This document shows positions 23,769 to 37,475 of a stretch of 64,000 nt of DNA, piece by piece. The position numbers and the translations under genes are program-made. The DNA comes from Bagarius yarrelli. Lineage: Eukaryota; Chordata; Actinopteri; Siluriformes; Sisoridae. Location: positions 5,706,501 to 5,770,500 of the forward strand of contig VCAZ01000025.1 of NCBI GenBank assembly GCA_005784505.1, read 5' to 3'. Numbering within the stretch: position 1 is the stretch's first letter; the number at the start of each line of letters is the position of its first letter. Under the pieces are notes generated by a model. It made no database searches. It had not been told where the DNA came from and saw nothing but the letters and a program-made list of their open reading frames with translations.

Positions 23769-24613
23769 CGGCTACTTACCTATCCTGTTACAATAAAGAC
23801 AAAAACGCAAATTTATTTGATTTAAAATGTCTTCTGAGTCGATTTCACGCCAGTTTACTGTTCGAAAGGTCAACCTAAACTCATTGCCCAAGCATCAATC
23901 AGCACTTTCTAGCCAATTAAACGTAGGGTTAGTACTATACACACCTGATCTATTTGTTACAGTCAAAAAAACCCCACAAAACAATCTGTCGCCTGCTCAG
24001 ACGTCGGGCCGTTACAGAGATGAGTAATGCGTTGGATGAAATAGACTGGATGAGTGCGTGCTTTTAATGAAGCCCTTTCAGTTCAGGATGAGTTATAGAC
24101 GGGACAACTTTTCATCCTGGCAGCCGGCACCTTAATAATTCTCGTGTCAGTGCTAATGAGTTATAGCAACCAGGAGCTGGAGGATAAGCCGGAAGATCTT
24201 TGAAGTTGGAAGCGAGTAAATAAACGTGTAGCAGTTTTTGTTTGTTTTTTTATCTGTAGGGAGAGTTTGGTTTTCATTTTTCTTTAGTAATCTGTTTATG
24301 ACAGGTTCTAGGAATTAAGACACTGGCGGAATCGAGAAGGAGAAGCATCAGGTCCTGGGGTTTTTTATTATCAGTGCAGTGTCATTGCTATATCAGCGTT
24401 GGTGATGTTTTTTACGCTGGAAGGTGAAATTTTCTTTTCTTTTTTGAGCTCAAAAAATAGATATTTTTAAAAAAAATATGTTTAGTGGAATATAAACATA
24501 TATTCCATAAAAAGTCTCTCAACTGACATTGTACTGGATTTTTGTCTCGTTCACTAACGTCCTGCTTAAAAATTTGCCGATTTACGTCCTTATTTTTATA
24601 TAATTATAATATA

Positions 24614-24712
24614 CAGTCAAGCCCAAAATTATTCATACCCCTGGCAAATTCTGACTTAAAGTTACATTTATTCAACCAGCAAGTTTATTTTTTGATCGGA
24701 AATGACAGTCAT
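24614..24712 (+). mobile_element. Tc1-like terminal fragment
   Basis: Begins acagtcaagcccaaaattat, then tcatacccctggcaaattct and tattcaaccagcaagttt, the terminal sequence of a common fish Tc1-like element. It is cut off by the SINE-1 that follows. Confidence 0.65.
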
Positions 24713-24717
24713 GTGAT

Positions 24718-24875
24718 GGTAGTGGTAGCTCAGTGAATTGTGGGTTTAATTCCCAGCACCACCACCAAGCTGCCACTGCTGGGCGCCTGAGCAAGGCTCT
24801 TAACCCTTAACTAATTAGTTGGATAAAATAGAGATAGATGTAAGTCGCTCTGGATAAGGGTGCCAGAATTACAGA
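24718..24875 (+). mobile_element. SINE-1 copy next to the Tc1-like end
   Basis: Good head (tggtagctcagtg, gtgggtttaattcccagc) and hairpin tail (gtaagtcgctctggataagg). The 3' end after gtgcc is shortened. Confidence 0.88.
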
Positions 24876-25194
24876 TTTAAGATTAGACTGCATCGTGTGT
24901 GTGCTTAAATTCTAAGCTTTGGCTTCACATCGTATGCAATTTACACTCACAGTATGAGCCGGTAGTTAACGGAAAATGGAAGCGGAATGGCACAGAGTAT
25001 TTCTGGCTTCAGGGAAAAACAGTAAACCCTGTTACTCATGCATTCATCCGATCAAGTATTAAGTTTAACCCCCTTATTCTGTTTTCTGTCATTGGCTTGT
25101 TATCTGACTGTGTTCACATTTTGTGTGTCAGTTGTTGATTTCACACTTTTGTGTCTTTGGTTCCATTTGAATTTTCAACTCAAGTCCAGTCCCC

Positions 25195-25500
25195 TTTATT
25201 TTTTTAGCACTTTTAAACAATCAGGATTGTTTCAAAGCAGCTTTACAGAAATACATCAGAAATGACAACATTTATTAAAACACTTAATTTAATTAATATC
25301 TATAAATTTTGAGTCCCCAACTAAGCAAGCCAGAGGCGGCGGCGGCAAGAAATCAAAACTCCATCGGTGACAAAATGGAGGAAAAATCCTTGGAAGAAAC
25401 CAGGCTCAGTCGGGGGGTCAGTTCTTCTCTGACCAGATAAACCTGTAGGTTATTCCATACTGCAGTAAAGTTTCCGTGGTCTTGTCCTGATGGCCGTCTA
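25195..25500. repeat. Fish interspersed repeat, family not identified
   Basis: Contains caaagcagctttacagaaat, caagccagaggcggcgg, ggaagaaaccaggctcag, a layout I recognise from many teleost genomes. No transposase or reverse transcriptase accompanies it. Confidence 0.5.
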
Positions 25501-26339
25501 GAAGACAAGAGATCACTGAGAAACTGCCTTATTGTGTCTCCAAGTCCTGGTTTTTGACCCTCGACTGTTATTTCATAGAAATATTTTTGCTTTTTCTAGA
25601 TGATAGATGATATTATTAATATTATCCGGAGTGACTTTGTTGCTTATAACATCTAGTTGTTGGTTTTTTTTCAAACCCCAACCAGTCCAGTTCAGATGAG
25701 TTTATTCCAACCAAAACCGCTCGTTTTATTCCGAGCGCTCAGACACAAATCAACACACAAAGTGATGAAACGTTGTGTGATGTGCGATGATTTCCACATT
25801 TCAGTTGCATTCTGATTAAGTGCAAACAGAAAGAATCAGTCAGAGATGAAACCTGAGCATCAGCCGTCTGAGCCTGCATCTCCGTACTGAACATCTCCAT
25901 CTCCTTTAAGCCTGCACAGATCTCGTTCTTGCGCCTCCTTAAATAAATAGCAGCTAGCCGAGCTTTTTCTCAAGTCACGCTCATTTTTCACGCTTGCTAA
26001 ATAAATACTATAGCAGTACCGCTAAGCATTGCAGTAAGCTATTTGGTCAGAAATGCACCAGGGACACCTTAGTGATTGTAGAGAAGGTTTGAATGAAAAA
26101 TGATGATTTTCAGCTCATTTAGGCATGAAAATACTTAAAAAAGCAAATAAAGAAAATCTGCCACGCTTATAGTTCCTCAATTGTCCAAAAGATGATTGAG
26201 AAGTTATTTTCTGCTCCTTCTCTTTGAGTCATCTGTGATAAAGCCCCATCAACCCCTCGAAGAATACCAGAAATTGTCAGAAACTGTTTGTGGTATTTTT
26301 TTTGTTTCTCTGGCTTTCTTTTACTGGCATTTGCTTTTC

Positions 26340-26615
26340 TTCTCCTCTTTTCTCTTTTCTTATATTCTTTTCTCATCCTTTTTCTCTTCTCTTCTCTTCT
26401 TTTCTCTTTTTTTTATTTTCTTTTCTGATCTCATCATCTTTCTTCTCTCCTCCTTTTTTTTTCTTTACTTTTCTCTTCTCTTCCCTTTTTTTTTAATTTT
26501 TTTCACCTGTGTTTTTCTCTATTCTCTTTTTATTTATTTTTTTGATCTCATCATCTCTCTTCTCTTCTCTTCTCTTCTCTTCTCTTCTCTTCTCTTCTCT
26601 TCTCTTCTCTTACCT
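26340..26615. repeat. Polypyrimidine tract with (TTCTC)n core
   Basis: T/C-only on the + strand for long stretches; perfect TTCTC units at 26557-26610, imperfect before that. Open frames through it are Phe/Ser/Leu low-complexity shadows. Confidence 0.93.
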
Positions 26616-26739
26616 CTTTCTCCCCTCCACATATGACTCAACAGTCACTTTTGTTTAGGCTCACAAGTTTTTGCCTACACACCCAAACTACTTCACGCTG
26701 AAAGCCTGATATTCAGTCACAGTTTCTTAGATTGCCTAT

Positions 26740-27000
26740 TATCGCTTACAGAGGGACAGCGAGTCATGTTGGTAGCCGCGGGCTCGCTGCCTCTGCTGGA
26801 CTCAGCAGGGCTTCTGCATCAGTGGGGGCCATATGTTTAGGGAGGTGAGAAGGTCCTCAAATGCCCATAAAGTCCGTGTGTGGAAGTGGAGTGCTTCTCT
26901 GGCAGCCCAAGCACTCCCTTTAGGGCATGTTATAGCTCCACAACATCTGCTGTCACACACTTACCCCGGAATATTCAAGGCGTTGAACTGGAGACGTAGA
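26740..27000. promoter_or_regulatory. Candidate conserved noncoding element in intron 1
   Basis: Block less AT-rich than its surroundings, with gctggactcagcaggg (a short hairpin), gccatatgtttagggaggtg and cactccctttagggcatg. No repeat or coding signature. Judged by texture only. Confidence 0.22.
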
Positions 27001-27469
27001 GAAGAAAAATAAACGGACAAGGAGACCGATGACGGGCTGCCTGTATAACCGACTGCCGTGAACAGACACAGTTTGTATAAATGTCTGAAACACATTTCTC
27101 TAAACTAGTGATTCTTATCGGGGGCAGTGACCCTTCGAACCCTTTTTGGGTGTTTTTTGGTGCATTAGTCGGCTTTCCATCATAACGTGAAAGGAAGTGA
27201 ATGCGAACTTAGTTTGTTTCCATCAAGTTGTTCAAGCGGTGGGCGCTGGTATTGGTAACCTAGTAACCACCAGTAAATAAAACAAAGGAAGTGTAAGGGA
27301 GCGGAAACAGCTGCTAGAGTTGAGAAAAATAATGGAGACATGACTTTAATTAGTAACCATCGGGCCAGTAATAATGTCCGTAAGTAATAGTGCAGCTTTC
27401 CACATCTGTCCAGATCCAGGTGTTGATGCTGGCAGCGTGGACGCCATCTTTGGAGCTATCTTTTCTCTT

Positions 27470-27668
27470 CTATACAATACACACAGTATATTTTAATTTT
27501 TATTATAAAGAATATTTTATTCTATTTATAATTCTATTTTTTTCTGTAAATTTTTAACATACCTTGATTTATTTATTAATTTTTAATTGGGAAAATTGTA
27601 AAAAACTTTTCACAATATGTTGTACTGTGTATCATCATGTGTGTGAGAAATAAAATTTGAATTCGAAT
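27470..27668 (+). mobile_element. Retroposon 3' end with TTGAAT-type tail
   Basis: Contains cttttcacaatatgttgtac and gagaaataaaatttgaattc. The layout resembles the tail of SINE-3 (ttcactgtgctgt, gacaaaataaag), suggesting a related mobilising LINE. No coding part is attached. Confidence 0.5.
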
Positions 27669-28065
27669 CGCAGATTCGTCACTTGGGTTCAAAATTCGCT
27701 ACGTCAGAATTTATTCTCGTTAACCCTTTACGCACCAGTCAAAAGCCACCTCGAATGAGGATTTAGAAAATTAGTTGTTTCCATCAGTCGTTTCGGATGC
27801 AATACTTTTAATGCGCGTTAAAACAGGGTGATAAAAAATAGCATGTGTGTTTAAATGATGACGGTTGTAACAGTGTAAGTATGTGTGTTTGTGTTTAGTT
27901 TTACGAATAGAGTGTATGAGATTCGTAAGCAGCATCTGTCTCCTTTTATTTAAATTTTTTTTTTTTAATTTATTCGATAAATTAGATAAGATTTCAGTTC
28001 ATAGGTTATGTGGTTTAATGTCTTAGCAAATGTAACACTGTAAAAGTCTGACAATATGATTTGAT

Positions 28066-28422
28066 TTGCAAACTGTTGCATCACAGCAAGAAGGTCCCGG
28101 GTTCGACTCCCGGGCAGGTTTTTCTGTGTGGAGTTTGCATGTTCTCCCAGTGCTTACGTGGGTTTGCTCCGGGTTCTCCGCTTTCCTCCAACAGTCCAAA
28201 AACAGGTATGTTAGATTGATTGGTGATTCTAAATTGTCCATAGGAGTGAGTGTGAGTGTGTGTGTGGCCCTGTGATAGACTGGCGACCTGTCCAGGGTGC
28301 CCCCCCTTCTGCCTTTCACCCTTTCTGAGACGGCTGGGATAGACTCCAGCAGATCCCTGTGACCCCGAATTAGGGAATAAGCGGGTATAAAAGATGAATG
28401 AATGACTGAATGACTGAATTGC
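28066..28422 (+). mobile_element. SINE-2 reference copy
   Basis: Family description: a tRNA-like head (tgttgcatcacagcaagaag then B box gggttcgactccc), a body with gtgtggagtttgcatgttct, ctccgggttctccg, ttggtgattctaaattgtcc and ggcgacctgtccagggtg, and a 3' end agcagatccctgtgaccccg followed by aataagcggg and a GAATGA-type tandem tail. The short-repeat tail suggests an RTE-like LINE partner, which is an inference. The A-box part is eroded. Confidence 0.85.
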
Positions 28423-28599
28423 TGTTGGATAAAAGGGAATACCTCTGGAATGATTTAACGCTCCTACTGTTTAACTCGCAGGAGAAATGTAATAAATTAA
28501 TTTCATCCTAAATGCGTCTATTATCTGATTGGATTAGTGACCTGCACTTAATGATCATTTTCAATTTGTAGAGAAGGAGAAGCGTTTGACTGTAAAGAA

Positions 28600-28622
28600 A
28601 TGTGTGTGTGTGTGTGTGTGTG
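28600..28622. repeat. (TG)n microsatellite
   Basis: TG run in intron 1. Confidence 0.88.
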
Positions 28623-28879
28623 GCTGCTCGTGTCTACAACTCACACACATGGCGCTCTGAGCAAACGGTGAAGTCTGAGAAGTGAAAGTTTCTGAAGTCG
28701 GTGTGATTTTAAGTTTAATCTTGAGTTGTGAAGGGAAAGATTGATCCTGTTCTCCATTGTACCCTGTGGTGTCGAGTTTGTGCTCTGTACAGGGGCATGT
28801 GGGGAATTTAATAAATGGCATCACCTTCCGATTTGTTGTATTGGGTTTGATTCTTATTTTTTTCTTTTCTTTTCCTCTT

Positions 28880-29340
28880 CCTGTATTTGCTTTTCTCTTC
28901 TCTTCTCTTCTCTTCTCTTCTCTTCTTTGCTTTTTTCTTTTATTCTCTGCTTTTGTATTCTCTTCTTTGTTCTTGTTTTCTTTTTTTTTCTTTCTTTTCT
29001 TCTCTTTCTTTTTTTTTCTATTTTTGTCTCTTCTCTTTTCTTCTCTTCTCTTCTCTTCTCTCTCCTATCCACTTTTCTCTATTATTCTCTGCTTTTCTAT
29101 TCCCTTTTATTCTCTTTTTGCTCTTCTTTTTTCTCTTCTCTTCTCTTCCCTTTTTTTTCTTTTCTTCTCCTCTCTGCTCTTCACTTCTCATCTCCTCTCT
29201 TCTCTTCTCGTCTCTTCTTTTTTTTCTTCTCGTCTTTTCTTATTTTCTTCTCCCACCCTATCATCTCTCTTCTCTTCTCTTCTCTTCTCTTCTCTTCTCT
29301 TCTCTTCTCTTCTCTTCTCTTCTCTTCTCTTCTCTTTTTT
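28880..29340. repeat. Long polypyrimidine tract, (TTCTC)n
   Basis: About 460 bases almost purely T and C on the + strand; perfect TTCTC blocks at 28892-28925 and 29266-29335. Apparent 200-residue frames are artefacts of composition. Confidence 0.95.
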
Positions 29341-29494
29341 TATAGAGTACAGACTGGTATTTAGATTTGAGGAATCAGATACGTTGTAGGAATAATATTT
29401 TCTCACTTTTAGTTGTGAAAATCAACGCAGACCTCGTTGGCTGTGTGTTTTCATTATATTCTCATTGGAGGAGTTTTTATAAATTGTCCTTTTT

Positions 29495-29830
29495 TTGTTT
29501 TCACGCGCTGTGAAAGTCCGGATTTACTTCAAGAGAAAGGAGATAAGGTGGTGTAAATGAACGGCTCACATGCTAATTCTCATTAACAGGAATTGTTTTG
29601 ACTTGGAATTCATTCTCTAAAGCAATTACTTATCCTCGCGGCAGGAAGCAGGACGACTACCGACAGCGTTTCTTTGGGTCGATCCGAGCCGTACATTAAA
29701 AACCTTCGCTAGAAGTGCTGTCAAGAGATTAACAGCACCGCGCATGGAACTTTAGAAATTCCAGCCCGTATTTTTCCTCTGTTTCAACTCACGACTGAAT
29801 ACGGTAATGAACGCTGTGTGGGCCTTGATT
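29495..29830. promoter_or_regulatory. Candidate conserved noncoding element in intron 1
   Basis: Repeat-free block with catgctaattctcattaac, gaattcattctctaaagc and aattacttatcc words, lying just after the second TTCTC tract. Judged by texture only. Confidence 0.25.
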
Positions 29831-30403
29831 ACCTGACCAGGTGCAATGAGAGCTGGAATCAAAACGGGGATTAAAATGGAGATTGGCTGGAGATCCCAGA
29901 GGACTGACTCGAAATGCTACCTATATACTAGCGGTGTAGTATATGTAAATCCGTTTTTTTTGTGCGGAATAAACCATTACCTCGCCTCAGCAGTGCACAG
30001 AATCCATTATGTGGTGCATATTTCATCAGCTCCTCCAGCTGAGACGTGGTTTCTGAGGAGCAGATGTGAATTCTGATTCGGGGACGTTTCAGCGTTTGGA
30101 CGGTTCCACAGTCGAGGCTCAGAGGACCCCAGAGTGCAGTTGACCTCGCCGTCGCCTGATGAAGTTCCTCTTTTCTGTGTTTATGTAAGCAACGATTCCG
30201 ATTAATCATGTAGACCGGGAACGAGGTGATGGGAAAGTAGTCACAATTCCATCAGACAGGAAATTACGCTTTTATTAACCCTTTCAGTAGATAATCTACA
30301 GTAAATTGTAGAAACTCTACCTGCACCCGCAAATGGTTGATTCTTGTTCTTGTTCATTTATTTTCTTTTTACCTCACAGGGTACCAAACACATCTACATC
30401 TAT

Positions 30404-30440
<37 letters not shown>
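30404..30440. repeat. (TC)n microsatellite within a T/C-rich region
   Basis: TC run; the polypyrimidine character extends to about 30710. Confidence 0.9.
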
Positions 30441-30442
<2 letters not shown>

Positions 30443-30880
30443 ACTATTAACCCTTCCTTTTCCTTTCGTGCCCCCACTTGTTTTACTGTCTTTCTCTCTT
30501 TCTTCCTCTTCCTTTTTTTCTCTATTTTTGCACTTTTTGTATCTCTCCTTTTCTTTTTTTTTTTTTACATTTTGTAACTCTCTATCTGTCTGTCCCCCCC
30601 CTTTCTTTTTACAGCTTGACTCCTATTCTCTCTTCTTACCCATCCCCCCCTTTTACTCTTCTTCCCCTTTCTTCTTTCTCTCTTACTCTCTTTCTCGCTC
30701 TTTCTCTCTGTAAATTTAATGTTACTAGCGTGGCCCTTGCTAGAATTGCCTGTTAAAGTTCTGAGTGTTGGATTGGATGTCATCCAACTTTAACTCAGCT
30801 ATTTCGGCTTCAGAGAGTTTTTGAGTTCATTTATGAGTCCAGAATTTCTGTGGTCTTTACCCTGCTATTAAGTGTATTCA

Positions 30881-31034
30881 GGTAGACAGATAGACAGACA
30901 GATAGACAGACAGACAGATAGACAGATAGATAGATAGATAGATAGATGAGTCGGGGTATGTAGGTAGGTAGGTGGATAAAAAGACAGATATATATACAGA
31001 TAGATATCCAATCAGATAGATGGATGGATGAATG

Positions 31035-31097
<63 letters not shown>

Positions 31098-31140
31098 TGG
31101 TAGGTGGATAGACAGACATAAATAGATACATACATACATA
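30881..31140. repeat. (GATA)n/(GACA)n array
   Basis: Mixed GATA and GACA units; 31036-31095 is an uninterrupted GATA run. Confidence 0.95.
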
Positions 31141-31149
31141 CACACATTT

Positions 31150-31690
31150 TTGTGTACTTAATTTTATAATTAGTTGTGTTTATATTATATTTGTATTTAT
31201 TCTCTTTATTGTTTTAATTATTTTTTTTTACTTTGTGTTATTCTATTTTCAGTAGTTTTATTGACATTGTATTTATATATATTTTTATTATTATTTAGCT
31301 CATTAAAATGTGTTTTTGCCCCTTTGTTGTTAAATTGGCCGATCAGTGGGCTTGATGGAGCACGGTTTTGTTCCAGAGACTGAAATCTTGGCTGATTTAC
31401 TGAAACATTAGGATTTTAATTGATTAATCTGAGAGACATTAACCTCTGAGCAGCTGAGGGTTGAGAGTCATGTGGCAGCTCGATGGAGGGATTTGAATTC
31501 CTAAGCGTCTGATCAATAATCAGCGAGCCGCCACTCCTCACAGCAGCGCCTCGCTGTTCCACACAGCAGTGTACTGTCACACAACGCTGACTGTTAAAAC
31601 GCTTTTCAATGGCCTTTGCTCCATTGTCAGGAGATCGAATGGATGGAAGGGATGTGTTCTTTCTGTCACAGTCTCTCTGGTCAGTTGTGG
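31150..31690. other. No gene seen
   Basis: AT-rich unassigned DNA between the GATA array and a SINE-1 copy. Confidence 0.4.
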
Positions 31691-31699
31691 CGCACACTT

Positions 31700-31835
31700 A
31701 TCTAATTTTATCCAACTGAGTTAAGAGCTTTCCTTAAGGGCCCAAAAGTGTCAGTTTTGTGGTGCTGGGTATTAAACCCACAACCTATAATTCTTGGGGT
31801 CAAAATGCAGAATTAGCAGGGCTGCATTGCGTCTG
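31700..31835 (-). mobile_element. SINE-1 copy without tail hairpin
   Basis: Contains tccaactgagttaagagc, ccttaagggcccaaaagtg and tggtgctgggtattaaaccc; the head is diverged after that. Confidence 0.7.
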
Positions 31836-31839
31836 GTTA

Positions 31840-31925
31840 AAGAGATGCTTAGGTGCCTTGCTCAAGGGCGCAAAAGAGACAGCTCTGGCATCCCGCGGCT
31901 AAAATCCTCAATCTTCTGATGCGGA
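31840..31925 (-). mobile_element. SINE-1-like fragment
   Basis: gtgccttgctcaagggcgca and catcccgcggctaaaatcct followed by caatcttctgatg match the SINE-1 body and B-box side in weakened form. Confidence 0.5.
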
Positions 31926-32560
31926 CTGACGTGAGTCAATTTCTATGTCACCTGATTTTCTGGATTAACAACCCAATAAACTAACAAGTCCCTCAGTTTA
32001 GGATGAAGGTGACTTGATGCAGATTATCCCGCTGTCCTTTCTAGATCAAAAAGGCAAGACTTTGGCTAGGATTTGACTGCGACTTGCACTGTCACATAAC
32101 ATGTAAAGACGATATTTAAGTCATTTCCATAGTTTCTTTTGATGAAGAGTTAAACTGCAAGGTGACTGTGTGTTAGAGTTACGTCAACATTTTGAGCTGC
32201 ACTGTCGTACCTTTATCATTTTTTTTTTGCTTTGGTGGCCCCAAAATTTTCCCTGACTACCTCGAGTCACGTGAAAAAAATATACGAACCGGCGATAACG
32301 TTTTCTAATCGAATTATGGATTTATTATTATATTTGTGCCAATAAACATGAATATACCTTTATAGAAATTGACATAACTTAAACTCTACTCTGATTGGCT
32401 AGTTGGATTTTAATTTGTCTAATTATCAAGTAATTAATAAATACAGAACTGTTACATATGGTATGTGAATAAAACGTTATTAAGTGTCCAGTTAAAGAGG
32501 AAGTGATGTCGCTTCTTTTTTTGTTCATCTTGACAAACTATAAGACAGCCAAAGCTTGGG

Positions 32561-32745
32561 GGAAGTGGTGGCTCATGGTTAAGGTGGTGGAATACCAACC
32601 CGAAGATTGTGGGTTTGATTTCCAGCTTCAACAAGCTACCACTGTTGGGCTCCTGAGCAAGGCCCTTAACCCCCAATTGCTCAGTTGTATAAATGTAAGG
32701 CGTTCTGGATAAGGGCGTCTTCCAAATACTGTAAATATTTACATA
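32561..32745 (+). mobile_element. SINE-1 copy, near full length
   Basis: Head gaagtggtggctcatggtta then aggtggtggaatacc, B box gtgggtttgatttccagc, body gggctcctgagcaaggccct, and tail gttctggataagggcgtctt followed by taaatatttacat repeats. Confidence 0.9.
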
Positions 32746-32780
32746 CTTTTTACATACTTAGTAATAATATATTAAGGAAT

Positions 32781-32877
32781 GTCAAAAAGTTTCAAGACAC
32801 ACCAACAGATGGCAGCACAAGGCACAGTTACAGTCTTGTACTGCCATTTGTTGCTGTATCTTGAAACTTTTTGATAC
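32781..32877. mobile_element. Short foldback element (mariner-like MITE?)
   Basis: Left arm gtcaaaaagtttcaagacac then accaacagatggcag; right arm ctgccatttgttgctg then tatcttgaaactttttgata, an inverted pair around a loop of about 25 bases. The ends resemble Tc1/mariner-type inverted repeats. Confidence 0.6.
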
Positions 32878-32899
32878 CCTCTCAGAATACATAATTTAA

Positions 32900-34690
32900 T
32901 ATTACATGCAATATATTACATACTTGTTAATATTTAATTACATATTAATTAATATGTATTTCTTTACATGAGCAACCACTACGACTTTCCAAAATACCTG
33001 CCACTAAAGTGAGTACTTCTGGGTCAGGGAGCTGTCAAACATAATCCCACTAGCCAGAGTAGGCCGCCATCCCGAGATGTTTGTGCCGAAATAACGACAA
33101 AAACGACGCGTAGCCAAAATCGCTAGCACCATGTTTAAAAATCCAAGACTTGCGAGAGTTAGTTTTGCAAAGGTTAGTAGAGGTTGTTTTTTTTTTTATT
33201 CGGATGACCAAACTAAACAAATCGGTGTTGACTGTTATAGGCATAACGTCTTAGCGACTTTTATTTAAGTGCCACTTTAACTAATTGTTTAAATGTGATT
33301 TTCTTTTACATTGTGTTTTTAGTTTTATCCTCATGCTTGTAATCCAATCGATTTTTTTTTTTTAGCTGTCTGTGTGTCAGCCTTATTACAGTCTCGCCGT
33401 CCACTCACATCTGAGATGGGTTATTCTTTAAAAAACCTGTCTCATTATATTGTTCAAAGCACAGTGTATGATAATTTCCTGCCACCTTTACACCTTAACG
33501 CAGGGTTCTAGGCATTTATAAGCCTTGAGAATTAGCCTGTCGAAAATGAGTTTCTCTGTGAAAACAGGTAGTCCCTTTAGAACCTGAGGAAAATGAACCC
33601 CCTGCTAACAGAGCACTCGTTCTCAAATCAGCCGAAAAGCAAGATGTCTGGCTTATATTAAGAAAATCTACCGTCGAGCCACGCAAGCTGTCGGATCTAT
33701 AGCTATTTTTTGTAAGCACGCCTTTCTTAGCACGGCTTTTGTCAAGGTAGGTAAACGGACTATGCCGTGTATCGTATTGCACATAGAGTGAATTGTAAGT
33801 GTATTAAAGCTCAGAGTGGAGAAAGAAGGACTGACAAAGGCGTCATGGAGACGCTGTGTATTCCTCGCAGGGAGCACACTTAGGCAGAACAGCCTTCTGA
33901 AAAAGTCATGAATACAAAAAGGAAACGAAGCATTGAAACAGGTGTCTGACAGTCAGGACATGTGCCATATCAAACACGCTAAAATGACCCAAATGGCCCG
34001 TGGTGAGCGTTTCAAATAGAGGAAGATAGTTCCTCGAAGATAGTTTGGAGCAGCCATTAATTCCGGCGGTTTGATCAGACGAAAAACCCATCCTTCTTAT
34101 GCCGGGTGACTGTACCAGTCACTGCGGTCGACTTTTTCTATGGCTTGTGTAAACAAAGAAAAAAGAGACCACTATGCCTGGTCTAGGGTGGGATTTAAAA
34201 AGGTCAGGGGTTTATTGCAACCTGGTGATTTGACATTTGTGAAGTAATATAGAGCTAGTACTATTTTAGGGTAAAATAAAGACCAGTGGAGATCTGTAAA
34301 GACCAGTAGAGATCCCACCTGCTCATCCACTGACAGTACTCGCTCACTCACTCACTCACTCACTCTCTCACTTTACCTGCACCTGTTTCTGTCTGATCAG
34401 ACTTATACACATGATTCAATCAAGCTCTGCCCCGCAGGCAAGAGTCAAACCCACCAGCTTTTATTCTAATTGCAAAGGTTACAGGTCTCCACTCTGTTCT
34501 TCTAGCACTGCATTTTGGCTAACGGGATGTTATGGGCTTTTTTGGGCCTTGTTGCTTACTTATAAGGTGAGCTTAGCTTTGTTATTCGATTAGGCATTGA
34601 AAAAAAGGGAAATCTTTTAGGGATTCGAAAGCCCAAATAAAACTCGATTCCACAGAGCCACTTGACTAAACCTCAAAAGCTTTATAACAT
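32900..34690. other. No gene seen
   Basis: Unassigned AT-rich DNA; a short CACT run near 34345-34370. No exon-like open frame with splice sites and known family was recognised. Confidence 0.4.
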
Positions 34691-34702
34691 GATCCGTCTA
34701 TC

Positions 34703-34837
34703 CTTCCATCCATCCATCCATCCATCCATCCATCCATCTATCTGTTTGGCTGCCTGTCTGTCTATCTATTTATCTCTCTGTCTGTCTGTTTCTCTGCCTA
34801 TCTATATATCTGTTTGTCTGTCCGTCCGTCGTCTATC

Positions 34838-34877
<40 letters not shown>

Positions 34878-34905
34878 GTCTGTCTGTCTGTCTGTCTGTC
34901 TGTAT
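34703..34905. repeat. (CATC)n, (TATC)n and (TGTC)n compound array
   Basis: CATC units at 34706-34738, TATC units at 34838-34876, TGTC units at 34877-34901, with degenerate units between. A weaker continuation lies at 34978-35070. Confidence 0.93.
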
Positions 34906-35074
34906 TTGAAGTAAGGATTTCACCTTCTTGTTTATTTCTGTCAGTGTGCCAGTCTTCTCGCTTGGATTTGCACTATTTATCTTTCTGTCTGTCTGCTTGC
35001 CTGTCTGTTTGTCTGTCTTGCTTACTGTTTGTCTAACTATCTATTTGTCCATCTATCTATCTTTCTTTCTTTGA

Positions 35075-35980
35075 GGTGAGGATTTTACCTCCCTGGTTTA
35101 TTTCTGTCAGTGCGCTCGTCTACCTGCTGGCATGTTCGCAGGATGGTGTTGCCATAGGAATTACTTCTTCAGGAAATGACCCGAGTGCACTTTCCTTCTC
35201 ATTTTAGCTCTTTCACTTTAAAGAACGTCATTTCACTGTTAGATGCGAAGTCGTACAATTTCTCGCATGCACACATTCAATTTTCTGACACTGTTAAAAA
35301 AAATATGTGTATAAATGAACAAATCCCAGCAGGGCAGATATACATATATATCTGGAAGCCGTATATACAGTGAACATGCACAGGACACCAGGAAGCCACA
35401 TGCCACTGCATTCCTTTAGCTGTCATCAGCTCCTCGTTCGACTCTGGAATAAGATTGCAGTTAACTGGCCGGAGCTATGAATCAGCCTTCCAAATGCACA
35501 GATGATCACAACCTTCTCAGGAGAATTTCAGTGCTAACAATAATGTTTTTAATCCGCTGTTGGGAAGAAAAAAAAACAAAACAGTGCAGATTGTTAGCGC
35601 TTTCGCTCGAGTGGGAGTTAAAAAGGTATAAATGACTTTGAGTCACTGAGGCTTTGAGTCATTTCTTCACACAGCCTGCGTGAAGCAGGACCCTGTGGGC
35701 TTCAGGTGCTTCATGCCAGGTTTGAGGAGCACAAGAAGGTTCTTTAGTGCACCAGTACATACCTTTTACAAGTGTTCTATCACTCTCTCTAACCTGATCT
35801 CTGTCAGGCCCTTGCCTTTTGTGTTCCAGAGTGTATTCTGTTTTAGTTTCTTTCTTTTTTTTGTTCCGCTTCGTTGGTTTTATGGAAGGTTCTTTTCACA
35901 CTGCACAAAGTTCAGGAGCCTGTGGTGGCTTTCATAATTGGTCTAGTAGCAGACATGCAAGCTTACTGCACTGCTTAATG
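35075..35980. other. No gene seen
   Basis: Unassigned DNA between two tetranucleotide arrays. Confidence 0.4.
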
Positions 35981-35982
35981 CT

Positions 35983-36735
<753 letters not shown>

Positions 36736-37052
36736 TGATTTATTCTCAGTAGTATATGTTAACTTCTGTGTTTTAGGGACTCATTGGATTTTCAGCATCC
36801 CTTCATTATGTAAAAAGCTTCACTGCTGCGAGTTTCTAATTAGTTCCTCGACTGGTTTCTTTGCAGTCGTTACTTTTTATTGTTTCAGCTATTTTCAAAG
36901 CTTATGATCCGACCTGCGACTCATCCACCACTCTGTATTTAGCTACCTCTAAACCTTTATGCTAACACCTGCTGGATCCCCTGTGTGTATAAATATCTGT
37001 CGGGTTGTGTACTTGTAGTGAAGAGAGTTGGTTCTGATCTCTTCTCACCAAC

Positions 37053-37192
37053 ACTTTTTTTTGACAGTTTAGCACACTAGAGGCTGTCAGCGCTAATCAC
37101 CAGGAAAGCTAATCACCAAAAAACTTTTTTTTGACAGTTTAGCACACTAGAGGCTGTCAGCGCTAATCACCAGGAAAGCTAATCACTCTAGG
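37053..37192. repeat. 70-bp direct tandem duplication
   Basis: The segment ttgacagtttagcacactag, aggctgtcagcgctaatcac, caggaaagctaatcac occurs twice, exactly 70 bases apart (aggctgtcag at 37081 and 37151), with no mismatch visible over about 60 bases. It looks recent. Confidence 0.92.
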
Positions 37193-37448
37193 TATATATT
37201 CATAATTAAACAGTATTCCGGTAATTCCGAATGACCAGTGCAAAATACGAACCAACAACTTCAGGCAGAAGGGTGAGAACAAGCCTAAGCACGATATCAG
37301 GGTGAAGGTGAACACATGGCATCCATGCAGATAGAACCTTATTATATGGAGGTCATGACATTTCAAATGGAAAAGAAGCTCTTTGTGGATTCAAAGGGAA
37401 TTTGCATGGACATGGTCCTGCTCTGGGGCACGAACTGTAGTTTATAGA

Positions 37449-37475
37449 CTGTGTGTGTGTGTGTGCGTGTGTGTT
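37449..37475. repeat. (TG)n microsatellite
   Basis: TG run with one CG interruption. Confidence 0.85.
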